A stretch of DNA of 64,000 nt from Pseudocercospora fijiensis CIRAD86. Its lineage: Eukaryota; Ascomycota; Dothideomycetes; Mycosphaerellales; Mycosphaerellaceae. The position numbers and the translations under genes were made by a program. Positions 32,740 to 44,649 of the stretch are shown piece after piece. A model generated the notes under the pieces. It did not search any database. It was not told the DNA's origin and worked only from the letters and a program-made list of their open reading frames with translations. The stretch is from NCBI RefSeq assembly GCF_000340215.1, contig NW_006921537.1:434001-498000 (forward strand), given 5' to 3'. Every line of letters begins with the position of its first letter. Within the stretch, counting starts at the first letter, position 1.

Positions 32740-34230
32740 TGCTGAGGCGGCTGGGTGCTGGCGGTGCGCTGAACGGCTGAGTGTGTCGCGGGTCAGATTC
32801 GCGGCGAGCCGTCCCGTGTGCGCAGTCGCAGTCGCGCGGCGGAGTGGTCTACTGATACAGACGCTTCTCTCCTCGCACTGGTGGCTGTTGGGGCCAGTGT
32901 GCCGAGTTGATGCCTCGCAATGTTTCACAGGCAGCCAGATTGGGTCGCTGGGTGGAGGGGTGGTTGGCGCGCGCGTGTGGCGGTCGTTCGCTGGGGACTG
33001 CGCTGTCGTCTGGAGTCGGCAGAACGGGGTGCAGCTATCGGAGTCGGTTCATGTGGATGCGCGCAGTGCGGCAGCGTAATGATGTCGGTGTTGTCGCTTC
33101 GGTGGCGGGGCGGCGCGGCGGTGTTGTTAGGTATGACTGGAATGCAAACACGCGTCTCATCCGGCGACGTTGCGTGGGCGTGTTTACGTCTCAGTGCCGT
33201 GACGCCGCGTCGGCGGGGGAGGGCGATTGGGGATATGTTATTGTCATGTATGTACAGCAATGTCGGGCGGGAAGGAGGGTGGTGGGCGTGACGATGGAGA
33301 TCAGGGTCGATGCGACGTGACTGCCAACGCGCCGCGAGAGGTGCTCTGCCAGCTCTGGATTTGTTGTGCTCTGTTGGAGGAGTGCGAGCGCGGGACTCGG
33401 CAGCGCTAGCCACGCGCGCTCACGGGGTGTCTGCCAAGGCTGGACCCTGGATCACTCGGCTCGCATCTGTCTGAGAGCAGCACAATCGAATGTTGAAATT
33501 GCTCCGTCGAAGAATATGTCAGGACTGTCTCCAAATGTACTTTCTGCTCTGCACACGCGCACGGGCGGAGTGACTCCTGAAAGCCCGTTCTGTTTGTTGA
33601 TATCTTACCACAGAAGGAGCTCGACAATGATGTATTCCTGCAGATCGCCAGGCGGGAGGCGTGCCGTGCCATGGTCCCTGCCCTGAGAACAAGCATGCCT
33701 TTGGTGGTGACATGACACCCTGATCCCTCGTCGCCGCAATCAGCCTGCCATGGCCGCAACACTGCTCCCGCTCCCTCTCGCGCGCTCCAGGCACGCGAAA
33801 CGGGCAGCGAACCAGATTTGTTGGCGTTGAGCGCTTGTCGCAATTTCAGCCGCCCAGATTATTATTTCCTGCTTGCACCAGCTATACTAGGAAGTGTTGT
33901 GGACCGCGGGCGCGTTCCAAGAGTGGCAGCGCAGAGGTTAATGGTTATCCACGTTCGAAAATTTTCGGCTTGGCGTTGCTTAAAAAAAGCCGGCGGTAAG
34001 TACCTCCCCAACCTAGGCTACCCCGGATTTCCTAGGTACAGTGTACACTCTATATACGAACTTAAATCCGGACCCGGCATCCAATCATTTGAATTCGTTT
34101 GCTGTTTAACGAGTGTACTTGTACGCTTTATTGAGGGCTCGAAATTTTCGGGAGCAGGGGTGTCCGGCTACTTATTATGTAGCGTTGTAATCCTCCGGCG
34201 GCAGACTAATTAATACTTTGGACCTCGCTA
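32740..34230. promoter_or_regulatory. Upstream intergenic region of Wee1
   Basis: About 1.5 kb of GC-balanced host DNA up to the RIP-mutated LINE. It holds the Wee1 promoter and 5' leader. Overlapping frames on both strands have no recognisable product. Composition shifts to the RIP type between about 34000 and 34240. Confidence 0.5.
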
Positions 34231-35189
34231 TAATAATAGCACAATTCAAGGTATTAGGTTAAGTGTTTTTCGAAATATTCGACCTTTTTTTTACTTTTTA
34301 GGAAAAGGGTAATTTTTTTTCTAATATATATACTAAGGAGTATATATAAACGTGGATATTCAAAGAGAAATTGCTCGAGAATAGTAGCGAACAATTAGAG
34401 ACGAAGGGAAGATAGTTAAGAAGGAAGGGAGGACGAATAGAAAGCACTATATACTAGGGCAGAGGAGGTACTAAAGGCGGAAGATAGAAGAACCCCTAAG
34501 AGGGTATATAGGATAATAATCTTAGAACTCCTTAGAGGACTAAAAGCAATCTACAACTAAGCAAGCTACGTAATTATAAAGGTAGCTAATACAGTCGTAG
34601 CAAAGATTACGAAGAAACAATAGGAGATAAGCCTAAACTACCGTACCTAGGCAGTAGTAGCTAGTTAGGAGGCGCTAAAACCCCCGAGGATAGTAGTTAG
34701 AGTCTATATTACGGACCTATAGGAGCAAAAGGAAATCTAAGGACTTATAGGGAAAGAGATTATAGAAAGAATTGCAGTTAAAGAGGTAATTAGGGCTAGG
34801 AACGAAGGAAAAGGGGTAATCAAGCTATTTATAGTATAAGAGCAGGACAAAAAGAAGCTAGAAACACAAAAAGAATAGACAACCAAGATAGGGAAAACAG
34901 TAAAGGTCTCCTAATAGCAATTTATAATTATAGCCTATAGTATAATAAGAAGCTTTAGGGAAGAATAGGATATTAAGAGCCTATAGAGACAAAACTAAGC
35001 TATATACCTAGGCCTAAAGATTATAAAAGTAGCATAGATTAAAAGGAAAATCGAAGAGACTAAGAAGCAGTCTTCCCTAATTATCTAGGTAGAGAGTGCA
35101 AAGCAAGCTAATATAGTACAGCACGTACTAGACTAGGGGTTGTTCTAGGACTTTGAAAGATTAGAAACAGAGATATATAGAAGCAACTA

Positions 35190-35390
35190 TAGGATAATGC
35201 AGTACTTTAAATATCAACACTATAGACACTTAGTAGCTAAGTATATAAAGACAACCAATACCTACTCCTATTGTATAGGGGATTACTAGGTCAAAGAATA
35301 TAAAGCATATAAGGGAGAAGCAAGATGTATATACTATACTAAAAGACACCCCTCTTAGGCGAAGGAATGCCTAGTAAGAATATAGGCAGC
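35190..35390 (+). pseudogene. LINE ORF1 zinc-knuckle region
   Basis: The frame reads Y-F-K-Y-Q-H-Y-R-H-L-V-A-K-Y, Y-S-Y-C-I-G-D-Y and C-I-Y-Y-T-K-R-H-P-S, three knuckles in which several Cys (TGC/TGT) became Tyr. The arrangement is that of three successive CCHC fingers in fungal LINE gag proteins. Confidence 0.7.
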
Positions 35391-36949
35391 TAGGAAGGCA
35401 AAGGAAGCTAGAATCAATATACTAAAAAGATATACAACAAGCTAGGGCAGCTAGGTATAGAAGCAACCTAGCTAAGTACTATAAAAGAGGTCTAGATAAG
35501 ATAATAGGTTTACATTTAGGGCCTTACTAGTATAAGAGAGTCACTAACAACTAGGGAGACTAAGATACCTTAATATTGTAGGAAAGGAAGTAGGGCAGAC
35601 AAAGCTTAGTTAAATATTAGTCTAAAGTAAGGGAAGACTAAGGGAAAACTTATAGGGAAATAATATAGATAAAACACAATAAACATTGCAACATTACTAA
35701 ACATTATATAGTACAATATCAATAAGAGTAAAGACAAGGTACAGAGGAGCTTCCTTTAAGCACTAAACCTAAAAGAACATTATATTATTGCAATCTAAGA
35801 GCCCTAGCTCAACCTATATATAAAGAGACTAGCAATAGTTAAAGACCTAAGATACTACCTAATTATCTATAACTAGGGAGCCCTAAGGACATACATCTAT
35901 ATTAGCAAGGAGATAGATACAGAAACCTAGTAGGCTATACTATAGGAGGATAGGGACCTAATATTAGTTTAAGTAGAGACATCCTAAGGTATACTCTAAG
36001 TCTACTATATATATAACCTACTACTAGACTCAAGAAGTAGTACCTAACTAAAAACCCTAGAAAGACTACCTAGAGTTATCTAGGGGAACACCTACTAAAT
36101 CCTACTTAGGGATTTCAACCTCTACTATCCCCTCTAGGGCTTAGACTTTACCCTAGCTTACTACTTCCTAGTAGGAAGACTAATTAATATATTAGAGAGG
36201 GAAGAAATAGAAATTGTTACCCTAAAGGGACTAATTACTTAGGAGGCAAGAGGAAGCAGCAGCATACTAGACCTATACTTTATATTATATTAGATTAGGA
36301 ATAGGATTATAAGATATAGGATCAACTAGGAGCTAGAAGAATTATTAGACCACTTCCCGGTATAGATTAAGCTAAATGTCTAAGCTAATTAGGAAAGGGA
36401 ACTAGAAGAGAAGCTTAACTAGAAAGGTGCCTAATAAGGCAAGATTAGGGAGGAACTAGAAAGGGACCTAAAACTAGAGGAACTCTTAATAAAGTACTTA
36501 CTAAGGCTAGAGGATATTAATAAAGTAGTAGAAGAACTAATAGGGATCCTAAAACAGGTAGCTAGAAAGCATACCCTAGCAAAGAAACATTTACTATACT
36601 AGCAACTATACTAGACTAGTAAGTATATAAGGAAGGTTAAAGTAGCAAGGAAGGCTAGGAGGCAGTAGACATAAACCTATACCTAGGAAGTATAGGACAA
36701 CTATAATAAAGCCTGCTAGGAAAAGAAGATCTAGATTAAGAAAGACAAGATACAAGAATAGAGATCTATAATAGGAATGATTATAAAGAAACTAGAGGAG
36801 ATATAGAGGATAGCTAAATAGGCAAGGAGACCTAAATAGGATAAGGATATACTACTATAATTCCCGGACATTATAGACTAATAAGGACAAATGCAGACTA
36901 TAATAGAAGGGAAAGTAAGAGCCCTAGGCTAACACTTCTTCTATAGAAA

Positions 36950-37850
36950 AGTATAAGCAGACCTATTAGATATAAAGGAGATAGAACAAGAGACTCTACT
37001 ACTAGGCATACTAAGAGACACCTAGGTCAAACCCGAAACTATTAAAAGGATCCTAAAGAAAATTCCAGGCAATAAGGCACTAGGAGAAGACAAGATCTAT
37101 AACAAACTTCTAAAAGCATATAGGAAGGGGCTAGCCCTAGCACTAGCTAATATCTTTTTATAAAGCCTAGTACTAGGACACTACCTAAGACTATTTAGGA
37201 AGTCCCTAATAGTAGTGCTAAAGAAGCCTTAGAAGGAAGACTATACATAGCTCAAGGCCTATAGACTAATAGCCCTACTTAATACAATAGGCAAGGTACT
37301 AGAAAAAATTGTCGCTAAAAGGCTAATAACCTTTACCGAGGAAAGGAACATCCTTCCTAAAGGCTAAATAGGAGGAAGAAAGAAGAGGTTAACACTAATA
37401 GCTATAAAACTAATTATAGAACAGATTAAGTATATCTAGCACTATAGTTAAAACTAGGTAGCAACCCTCCTCTCCCTTAATATCTTAGGAGCCTTTAACA
37501 ATGTCTCCTATAAAAGGCTCCTATATATACTTAAATAGAAAGCTATACTAAACTAGATAGTCCAATTTATCTAGTCCTTCCTATAGGAAAGATCAATATA
37601 GCTTATTCTAGGCAAATTCAAATCAGACCTAATGCTAACTAAAAAGGGAATCCCCTAAGGATTAACACTCTCCCTAATCCTCTTCCTTATCTTTATAGCA
37701 GACCTACTCCTACTCCTAGAATCAAAAAACACATTAGTATTAGGGTTTATAGATAATACGAACATCCTAGCCTAGTCTAAGATAATAGAAACTAACTATA
37801 AGATCCTAGAAGAGAAGCACTAGGAGTATAAAAAATAGGCAAGGAGGCAT
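36950..37850 (+). pseudogene. LINE reverse transcriptase remnant (second LINE)
   Basis: Readable blocks: N-K-A-L-G-E-D-K near 37071, Y-R-L-I-A-L-L-N-T-I-G-K near 37260, I-L-G-A-F-N-N-V near 37483, G-I-P-stop-G-L-T-L-S near 37650 (GxPQGSPLS), and G-F-I-D-N-T-N near 37745 (FVDD with Asp changed to Asn). Confidence 0.85.
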
Positions 37851-39231
37851 AGAGCAAAATTCGCCCTAGAAAAGTACTAGCTTATCTATTTTAGTAAGGC
37901 TAAATTAACCTATAATATAAAGCAATCAATTACTATCTAAGGCTTTGAAACCTAACTATTAGCAGAGCTTAGGGTACTAGGGATCTAGCTAGATCTAAAA
38001 CTGAATTGGGGACTATAAGTAAAGAAGGCAAAGCAGAGGGCAGATGCTAATATATAATCTATTAATAGGCTTATAGCCTCTATATAGGGGGCTATATTCG
38101 AGAAAGCTAAAGTTATATATAAAGCAATTGTTAAGCTAGTAATGCTATATAGAGCACAGATATAGACAGCCTAGGAGAAAACACTAAAGAGGATTGAGTA
38201 ACTAGTTAGCAGGTCCTAAACCTAAAGCCTAAAGAAAATCCTAGGAGTATATAAAACTATACTAATAAGGGTAGTAGAAATGGAATTAGGGATCCTACTA
38301 GTTAAATAATACTTCAAGGGACTAAGATACTAATATATAGCAAAGATAATAGAATACCTAGCCTAATAGACTATCTAAAAGGCACTAGACAAGATAAAAG
38401 CCTAGTACATTAGGACTAGGAGGCGAGATAGACTATAAATAACTCCCTAGAAAGTCAAAGACCTAGAGCAATATAGAGTCTTAACAAGAGAAATGCTAGA
38501 GAAAGAGCTTTAGGGACTAAATATAAGGCTAAAGGAAGACAAACTAAAGGGAGAGAAATAAAGCCTAGCAGAATCAATTGCTAGATACCTATAGGAGTAG
38601 GAATAGAACAAAACACAAGTTAGACTAGGAACCCTAAAGGCACTAATCAAATTTAGTTAATATAACTACTAGCTCTATAAGGACCTAAATAGGGCCGAGG
38701 CAAGCCTAGCTATCTAAATCAGATCTAAACACATTGGATTTAGATCTTACCTATTTAGAAGAAACGTCCTAGGAATTGAAAGCAGAGCTTGCTAATATAG
38801 CTACTAATCTTAGAACCCTAAGCATATACTGCTAGTCTGCCCTTAATAGTTAGAAGGTAGAAGTAATTAGAGACTAAAAGCAATAGAAAGGGAATACGAC
38901 AAGCTAATCTAGAGCAAAGAAGACCTAAAGAGGATAGTAAAGTAGATTATCAAACAGGGATTTGTATAACAATTCGCACTAGTAAGGGAAACTAAGGAGT
39001 AGATAAGAAGGAGGGAAAAAGAGGGGGAAAGAAGGGCAAGGCAGTAGGCAAGGTAGTCAGAGGGTAACAACTATAACACTAGTATACCCTAGAGGAAGGA
39101 GAATAAGGAAACAAGGAAGATTAACACTTATAAATAGGACAGGAGGGAGGTTTTTACTAACTAAGTTGGTTTCCTACCTAAAACAATATATAGAAACAGA
39201 CCTACATAGGCCGAAAGGCACTACAACAGGC

Positions 39232-39268
39232 AAATGAAATATCTATCTATCTATCTATATATAAACGT
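39232..39268 (+). repeat. CTAT/TA microsatellite at the 3' end of the LINE
   Basis: Successive CTAT units run into TATATA after the last coding remnant of the LINE. Simple-repeat tails are a known end type for LINEs. It supports the 3' boundary of the element. Confidence 0.65.
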
Positions 39269-39904
39269 ATATATAGAAAGTAAATATACTAGTTATAGAG
39301 AATACTATAATTTTAGTTTCTATATATCTCTATACCCTAGTTTATAAAGGAAAATTTACTAATCTTACAATTCTTAATTATAGTTATGCTTTTTTAAGTT
39401 ATATAGTAGTTTGTTCTAGCTATAGTATATAGTTTAGTAGGGCTTAGTATAAGTACTAGTATCTAAGTAGTAGTTTGCTACTAGTCTAGACGCGCGCTAT
39501 TAATTCTCTTAGACTCTTAGTTAGTAGGCTTTAAATATTTAGTTAGAAAATTAAATATATCTATAGTAAATACTAAGTACTACTTAGCTAATTGCTATAG
39601 TAAGAGAGAATAGGACTTTAGCTATATACTAAAATAGCGATTTAGACTTTAGTAGTAAATTTACTAGTAGTAAAAGTTATTAAACTTAGCTTAAAATATA
39701 TAAATAAAACTTAATTATTTAGGCTATATATAGAATAGATACTAAAAGAATAGATATACTACCTTAGTAGAGGCCTAGATATATTATATATAACCCCCTA
39801 ATTACTAGTAGTTATCCTCTAGCTAGTAAGTCTAGTAGTATAATTCTTAGAGATTAATAGCTTTAAGCTATACTATCTAGCTATTATAGATTTAGCTATT
39901 ATAC
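39269..39904. other. RIP-type AT-rich DNA between the LINE and the satellite
   Basis: The stretch is very rich in CTA/TAG trinucleotides and poor in CA/TG. I see no motif, terminal repeat or frame of interest. Confidence 0.5.
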
Positions 39905-41800
39905 TAGTTATTTCTACTACTAGTCCCCCGATAAATTATATAGTTTAAAGTGTAGAATACTAAATTACTAACTTCTAAATAGAGATAGGTCGATTAGTAG
40001 AGGTCGATTAACGGTTCGACTAATAGTTCGATTAATAGTTAAATTAATAGTTCGATTGAGAGTTTAATCAATAGCTTAATTAATAGTTTAATTAATAGTT
40101 TAATTAATAGTTTAATTAATAGTTTAATTAATAGTTTAATTGATAGTTTAATTAATAGTTCGATTAATAGTTTGATTAATAGTTTAATTAATAGTTTAAT
40201 TAGAAATTTAAATAGAAGTTCGATTACTAGTAATAGTTTGATTTAAAACGTATTTAGTAGTTTAATTAATAGTCTAATTAATAGTTTAACTACCCGTTTG
40301 ATTAGTAGTTTGATTAGTAGTTTAATTAATAGTTTAATTAGTAGTTCGATTAGTAGTTTTAGTTTAACGGAAATTTTAATTAGTATTTTAGTAGTAGCTA
40401 GTACCCCGATAAATTATATAGTTTAAAGTATATAAATAATAATACTAAACTACTAGCTTCTAAATAGAGATAGGTCGATTAGTATATTAATTAGTAGGTC
40501 GATTAATCGTTCGATTAATAGTTCGATTAATAGTTCGATTAGTAGTTTAATTAGTAGTTTAATTAGTAGTTCGATTAATTAGTAGTTTAATTAGTAGTTT
40601 AATTAGTAGTTTAATTAGTAGTTTAATTAGTAGTTTAATTAGTAGTTTAATTAGTAGTTTAATTAGTAGTTTAATTAGTAGTTTAATTAGTAGTTTAATT
40701 AGTAGTTTAATTAGTAGTTTTATTAGTAGTAGAATTAGTAGTTTTACTAGTAGTTTTATTAGTAGGTTAATTAGTAGTTTAATTAGTAGTTTAATTAGCA
40801 AGTTAATTAGCAGTTTAATTAAATATCTAATTAATAGTTTAATTAGGAGTTCGATTACTAGTTTTAGTCTAACGGAAGTTTTAACTAGTATTTTATTAGT
40901 AGCTAGTCCCCCGATAAATTATATAATTTAAAGTATATAGTACTAAGTTACTAGCTTCTAAATAGAGATAGGTCGATTAGTAGGACGATTAGCAGGTCGG
41001 TTAGTAGGTCGATTAGTAGGACGATTAGTAGATCGATTAGTAGTTCGATTAGTAGTTTAGCGAGTAGTCCGATTAGCATTTTAATTACTAGTAACGGTTT
41101 AATTTAAAATTTCGTTAGTAGTTTAATTAGTAGTTTAACTAGTAGCTTAACTAGTGGTTTAATTAGTCGTTTTATTAGTAATTTTATAAATAGCTTAATT
41201 AACTATTTAACTAATAGTTTAATTAGCAGTTCGATTACTAGTTTCTGTTTAACGAAAATTTTAATTAGTATTTTATTAGTAGTTTCTTTAATAGTTTTAT
41301 TAGTAGTTTTATTAATAGTTTTATTAGTAGTTTTGTTAATAGTTTTGTTTCTAGTTTAGTTAGTAGTCTTAGTACTTTAATTAGTAGTCCTATTCGTAGG
41401 TTAGCTCGTAGTCTTAGTAGTTTTACTAGTAGTTTTATTAGTAGTTTTGTTATTAGTTTTATTAGTAGTTTTATTAATAGTCCTATTAGTAGTTTTACTA
41501 ACAGTTTTACTATTAGTGCTATTTGAGTTATTAGTTTTATTTTTAGTTTTATTTTTAGTTCTATTATTAGGTTTACCAACAGTTTAGCCAACAGTTTATC
41601 CAATAGTCTATCTAACAGCAAAAGTTTACCTAATAGTTTAACTAATAGGTTTGTTAATAGTTTTCTTAATACCTAGCCCTACTAGTAGTTGCCTACTAGT
41701 AGCCCTACTAATAGTCTAATAGTCTAAAGTTACTAGTAGCTCTACTAATAGCTTTATTAAAATCAATAGTACTATTAGTAGTCTTACTAACATTTTCGCT
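39905..41800. repeat. 12-bp satellite (TTTAATTAGTAG-like) in ~0.5-kb higher-order units
   Basis: Most of the stretch is a degenerate tandem array of a 12-bp unit, TTTAATTAGTAG or its AATAG variants. The array is punctuated by a conserved non-12-mer block containing CCCCGATAAATTATAT and CTTCTAAATAGAGATAGGTC. That block occurs with its GATAAATT at 39930, 40408 and 40913, so the larger unit is 478 and 505 bp. A linker TTTAACGGAAATTTTAATTAG-like precedes the later blocks and recurs at about 41245. Because 12 is a multiple of three, frames through it give I-K-L-L repeats, which are not evidence of a gene. Drift towards other letters increases to the right. Confidence 0.85.
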
Positions 41801-42410
41801 ATAGGGACCTTTATACTAGTCGATAGGCTTCGTATTTAGTAGGATATAGCTATATCTAGGTCTTTAGTATACGGTAAGCTCCTACTGAATTTTTGTTAGC
41901 GCATTACGCTTATATCCGGGGTTCGTTAAGCGCTTTCGATTTGCGTTCTACGCTAAAATCCGGGGCAAGTCAAATTTCCCTCTAATATTTGTTTCGACTG
42001 ACGTTCTACGCTGAAATCCGGGGTAAGTCAAATTTCCCTTCAATCTTTGATTGCACATTACTTCTGCGAAATTTCTCAGCCAATCATTTCGGTCTTGGCG
42101 GACAACTTGGATTTTCGCGGGCGGTGGCCGCGGTGTCTAGATTGGCAGCTGCGCTGCCAACCAGCTATACCAGCCACCACATTCGGCCTGACACTCGATC
42201 TGCCCGCGATGTGGCTGCTCTCTTCACATCGGAGTCGGTCACACGAGCACATTCCGGTTGTGAGATCAGTGCCCGACTCCGATCGCGAGATGGCCGTTGT
42301 TAGCCGGGTCAGGTGAGCCCGCAAACCAGCTAGTTTCGGCGCCAGTGATGCTTGGTGATGCTCTTTGAGATCATTATCACCTTGACTTCTTCACAGGATA
42401 TCGTGCCAAT
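41801..42410. other. Transition from repeat to unique DNA, with a 58-bp direct repeat
   Basis: CGTTCTACGCTRAAATCCGG followed by a shared AAGTCAAATTTCCCT occurs at 41944 and again at 42002, a 58-bp spacing; a weaker relative precedes it. From about 42060 the DNA has unique-gene composition. Frames at 41989-42324 on both strands are not recognisable. Confidence 0.45.
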
Positions 42411-42418
42411 TGACGTCA
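42411..42418. promoter_or_regulatory. CRE/ATF palindrome TGACGTCA
   Basis: A perfect TGACGTCA lies 234 bp upstream of the ATG at 42652. bZIP factors of the ATF/CREB class bind it in fungi. A TATA-like run lies near 42478. Whether it controls the small gene is inference. Confidence 0.4.
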
Positions 42419-42651
42419 CAAATCCACAAGAACTACCTGGACACGCGCATCTTCCTTACCGAACTATACCGCCGCAGTATATATCGTCTGCACACCCATT
42501 GTAGCCATGGCCATGGCGAGCCTTTCAACTCAATTCGACACACATCGCGGAGGATATTACAGATCGCGCATCGATACCACTGACGACATTGGCTAAGACC
42601 GTGAGCCCCCAAGACTCAGACGCGTGAACAAACTTGATATTGCCTGCCAAT

Positions 42652-42966
42652 ATGGGTGCTACTACCACACAAACAACCGAAACACCTCGACCCATGTTTC
42701 TATCACCCGACACTCGCAAACTCAGCTATCGAAGCAAAAGCGGGCATGTGCTGACACTGCAATTGAGCAATTCCAAGGCTGCCGACAGCCTCAAGCAAGT
42801 CGCAGAGAAATACCAAGCCGAGCAAGGAGCAAGAAACGCCGCGAGCGCCGGCAAGCAAAAGCAGGAAGCAATGTGGCCCGGCCTCTTCGATACCCTTTCC
42901 TTCTGGGCCGCAGAGGCCGTCGAGATCGCCTTCTTCGGCCCATACGATGAACCACTCGTGAAATGA
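42652..42966 (+). CDS. Small hypothetical protein, 104 residues
   Basis: ATG at 42652 is the first in-frame ATG. The N-terminus is Thr-rich (M-G-A-T-T-T-Q-T-T-E-T), a Lys/Gln/Ala-rich helix occupies the middle (about 45-70), and an aromatic C-terminal part follows (F-D-T-L-S-F-W-A-A-E-A-V-E-I-A-F-F). It shows no signal peptide or known domain. Codon use and lack of RIP match host genes. It faces the SRPBCC-like gene tail to tail with a 115-bp gap. Function unknown. Confidence 0.55.
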   Translation: MGATTTQTTETPRPMFLSPDTRKLSYRSKSGHVLTLQLSNSKAADSLKQVAEKYQAEQGARNAASAGKQKQEAMWPGLFDTLSFWAAEAVEIAFFGPYDEPLVK

Positions 42967-43081
42967 ACCGCTGGCTGAAGCTCCGACTCCGCAAAGCTCA
43001 CACCCACCGACAAAGCTCTCGATCATGGCGAACACCGTCTGTGCCGCTGCGTCGCCCTCCCAATCGCAAAAAGCCCACCTC

Positions 43082-43693
43082 TCACCCCGATCTCCGCTTC
43101 TCAGCCTTCTCCAACTTCGCCGCCGGCCTCTCAACCTTCTTCTCACACCGATCCGCAATCCCCGACAACAACGGCGCCGCAGCCGCCGCATCCAAAACCT
43201 CACCCCCCTTCACCAAAGCCTTTTGCTTCCACCCCGTCGCCTGAACCCTCCCCCTCAACCTCAAATGCACCAAAGTCTCCGGCTCCGGATCCGACCCATT
43301 CAACTCCTGCAAAAGCAGCGCCCAAGTATACACAAACCCACCCCGGGACGACAAAAACACAATCGATCGATTGATTTCAACCTTCTTCACGAGGAAATAA
43401 TCATGTTTACTGAAGCCGTAGTCCGGGATTTTATCCCCTTCGACCATACCCTGCCAGCGCTCGTCGATGACTCTCGAAGCGCGGAGGTTTGGTGGTAGGA
43501 TTTTTTCGAATTTCGACGGCAAATACCAGCCTCCTCGTCCTTTTCCCAATTGGCGTAACCAGGGGAAGATTTCTGAGGCGGGGGCTTTGATGGTGCGTTT
43601 TTGGTCGTGGATGATTTGCGCGTCGGGGAGGATGTCGTCGCCGGGGTACTGCTGTTGGGGTTGGGGTTCGGGAGTGGGGGTTCGAGAGGACAT
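43082..43693 (-). CDS. SRPBCC-superfamily-like protein
   Basis: 203 residues from ATG at 43693, single exon. A Pro/Gln-rich N-terminus (about 1-25) precedes I-K-A-P-A-S-E-I-F-P-W-L-R-Q-L-G, G-R-G-G-W-Y-L-P and a V-E-G-D-K-I-P-D-Y-G segment. P-W-L-x-Q-x-G-x-x-R-G-G-W-Y followed by x-G-D-x-I is a pattern I associate with START/SRPBCC-fold proteins found in bacteria and fungi. Such folds bind hydrophobic ligands, but no ligand or reaction can be read here. The C-terminus is Lys/Glu-rich. The assignment is by motif memory and should be treated as tentative. Confidence 0.6.
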   Translation of the reverse strand: MSSRTPTPEPQPQQQYPGDDILPDAQIIHDQKRTIKAPASEIFPWLRQLGKGRGGWYLPSKFEKILPPNLRASRVIDERWQGMVEGDKIPDYGFSKHDYFLVKKVEINRSIVFLSSRGGFVYTWALLLQELNGSDPEPETLVHLRLRGRVQATGWKQKALVKGGEVLDAAAAAPLLSGIADRCEKKVERPAAKLEKAEKRRSG

Positions 43694-44266
43694 GATGGAT
43701 GGTGGTGTTGACGTGGGTTACGCGGAGGAAGAGAAGTAACTGGAGATGTGATATTCGACTTTTATGACCTGGTGTTCTATCACACTGACTCGTGCGCGGA
43801 AAGAGATGAAATTTGAAAAAAAGAAAAAAAAAGTTTGTGGAATTGGAATTGCGTTTCAGTCTGCCCGTCTTTCATTTTCCTGGTCATTGCAGAAAATAAT
43901 AATAGTACTGGCAAGATTGATGATGATCGTATTTTTGTTTAGATTGTCGCTGCCCTGGTATTGAAATTAGAAAATACGTCTACGCCTAAGTTCATGTGTC
44001 AATCAATCAGCTCCTTGATATTTCTTTTCGAAATTGGGCATTTTGTTTGCTGCTGCGTTAAGATTGTGCGTGGGACTTGTTTTGAACAATGATGGTGGGA
44101 TGATGAAATGTGGTGTGGTGTGGTGTGTGAGATGTGAAATTCGGAGGCGAGGATCATCTTCACAACGATAGCTCGTGCATTGGAGTTTAGTGTGGTAGAA
44201 TGGAAGGCTGATGATGTGGAGGGCCTAGAGGGAGAAATTTTCAAATCTCCTTCGATACGCACTTCG
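43694..44266. promoter_or_regulatory. Upstream region of the SRPBCC-like gene
   Basis: Unique DNA carrying the presumed promoter of the minus-strand gene. A purine-rich run (AAAAAAGAAAAAAAAAG) lies near 43816 and GTGGTGTGGTGTGGTGTG near 44110. No gene is supported. It ends where the copia LTR begins at 44267. Confidence 0.45.
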
Positions 44267-44453
44267 ACTTGAATGTAACTGATGTATTCGAGAGAGACTA
44301 TCTACGAGAAAGTCGGAAGAAGAAGTGCGGCAGTTGCAGCCTGAGGCATCATGTACGTAATACTACACTACACACACTCTTTAAGTTACCCCCTTATCGC
44401 GTGCATACAGCTAAATAAAGCAAACAAAGGGGTTTAAATAGACAGCAGTTAAA
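44267..44453 (-). mobile_element. 3' end of a copia element of the MFS-gene family (fragment 1)
   Basis: The LTR spans 44267-44386 and has the same ends (ACTTGA..TTAAGT) and interior-flank sequence (TACCCCCTTATCGCGTGC) as the LTR at 18606-18728, so it belongs to the same family and orientation. The interior follows to 44453 and is then interrupted by a gypsy element. TTAAA at 44449-44453 is the gypsy target copy. Confidence 0.88.
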
Positions 44454-44649
44454 TGTGAGAAGGGTATGTTAGTAGGTAGATAGGGTAGTAGTAGGTACGA
44501 GTAGTATTCGATAGGGATCTAGAAGGAGAGGGAAGAAGGCAGGAGAGTTGGCCTAACGCCAAGCGCCGAGCCCTGCCTAAGGCATCGAGACCCTAGCTTT
44601 ACTCGGCCTAGTTACATACTAATCACGTATAGCCTCTTTAGCCCTAATA
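44454..44649 (-). repeat. 3' LTR of the nested gypsy
   Basis: 196 bp, plus strand TGTGAGAAGG to AGCCCTAATA; the final CA is TA here by a RIP-type change. Left flank TTAAA. Confidence 0.92.

Larger units (their letters stand above)
34240..39250 (+). mobile_element. Second RIP-mutated LINE, Tad-like, without RNase H
   Basis: A plus-strand non-LTR element of a different family from the one at the left edge. ORF1 ends in Cys/His knuckles at about 35190-35390. ORF2 has an endonuclease with L-L-R-D-F-N-L-Y-Y-P-L (GDFNLHHPLWG type, near 36100), a reverse transcriptase, and a C-terminal Cys-rich segment (I-G-F-R-S-Y-L-F-R-R-N-V then Cys residues, near 38735-38830). I found no RNase H blocks after the RT. 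Stops are TAG or TAA throughout. The 3' end carries a CTAT microsatellite tail. Both ends are approximate. Confidence 0.85.

Noticed and set aside
33406..34213. Several open frames on both strands upstream of Wee1
   Set aside because: They overlap one another in GC-balanced promoter DNA and none gives a recognisable or compositionally convincing protein.
39905..41260. CRISPR-like array because of regularly spaced short repeats
   Set aside because: The genome is eukaryotic and the units are contiguous degenerate 12-mers without unique spacers.
40559..41621. Frames coding I-K-L-L repeats as real leucine-repeat proteins
   Set aside because: They are translations of the 12-bp satellite, whose period is a multiple of three; no start context, codon bias or flanking gene structure supports them.
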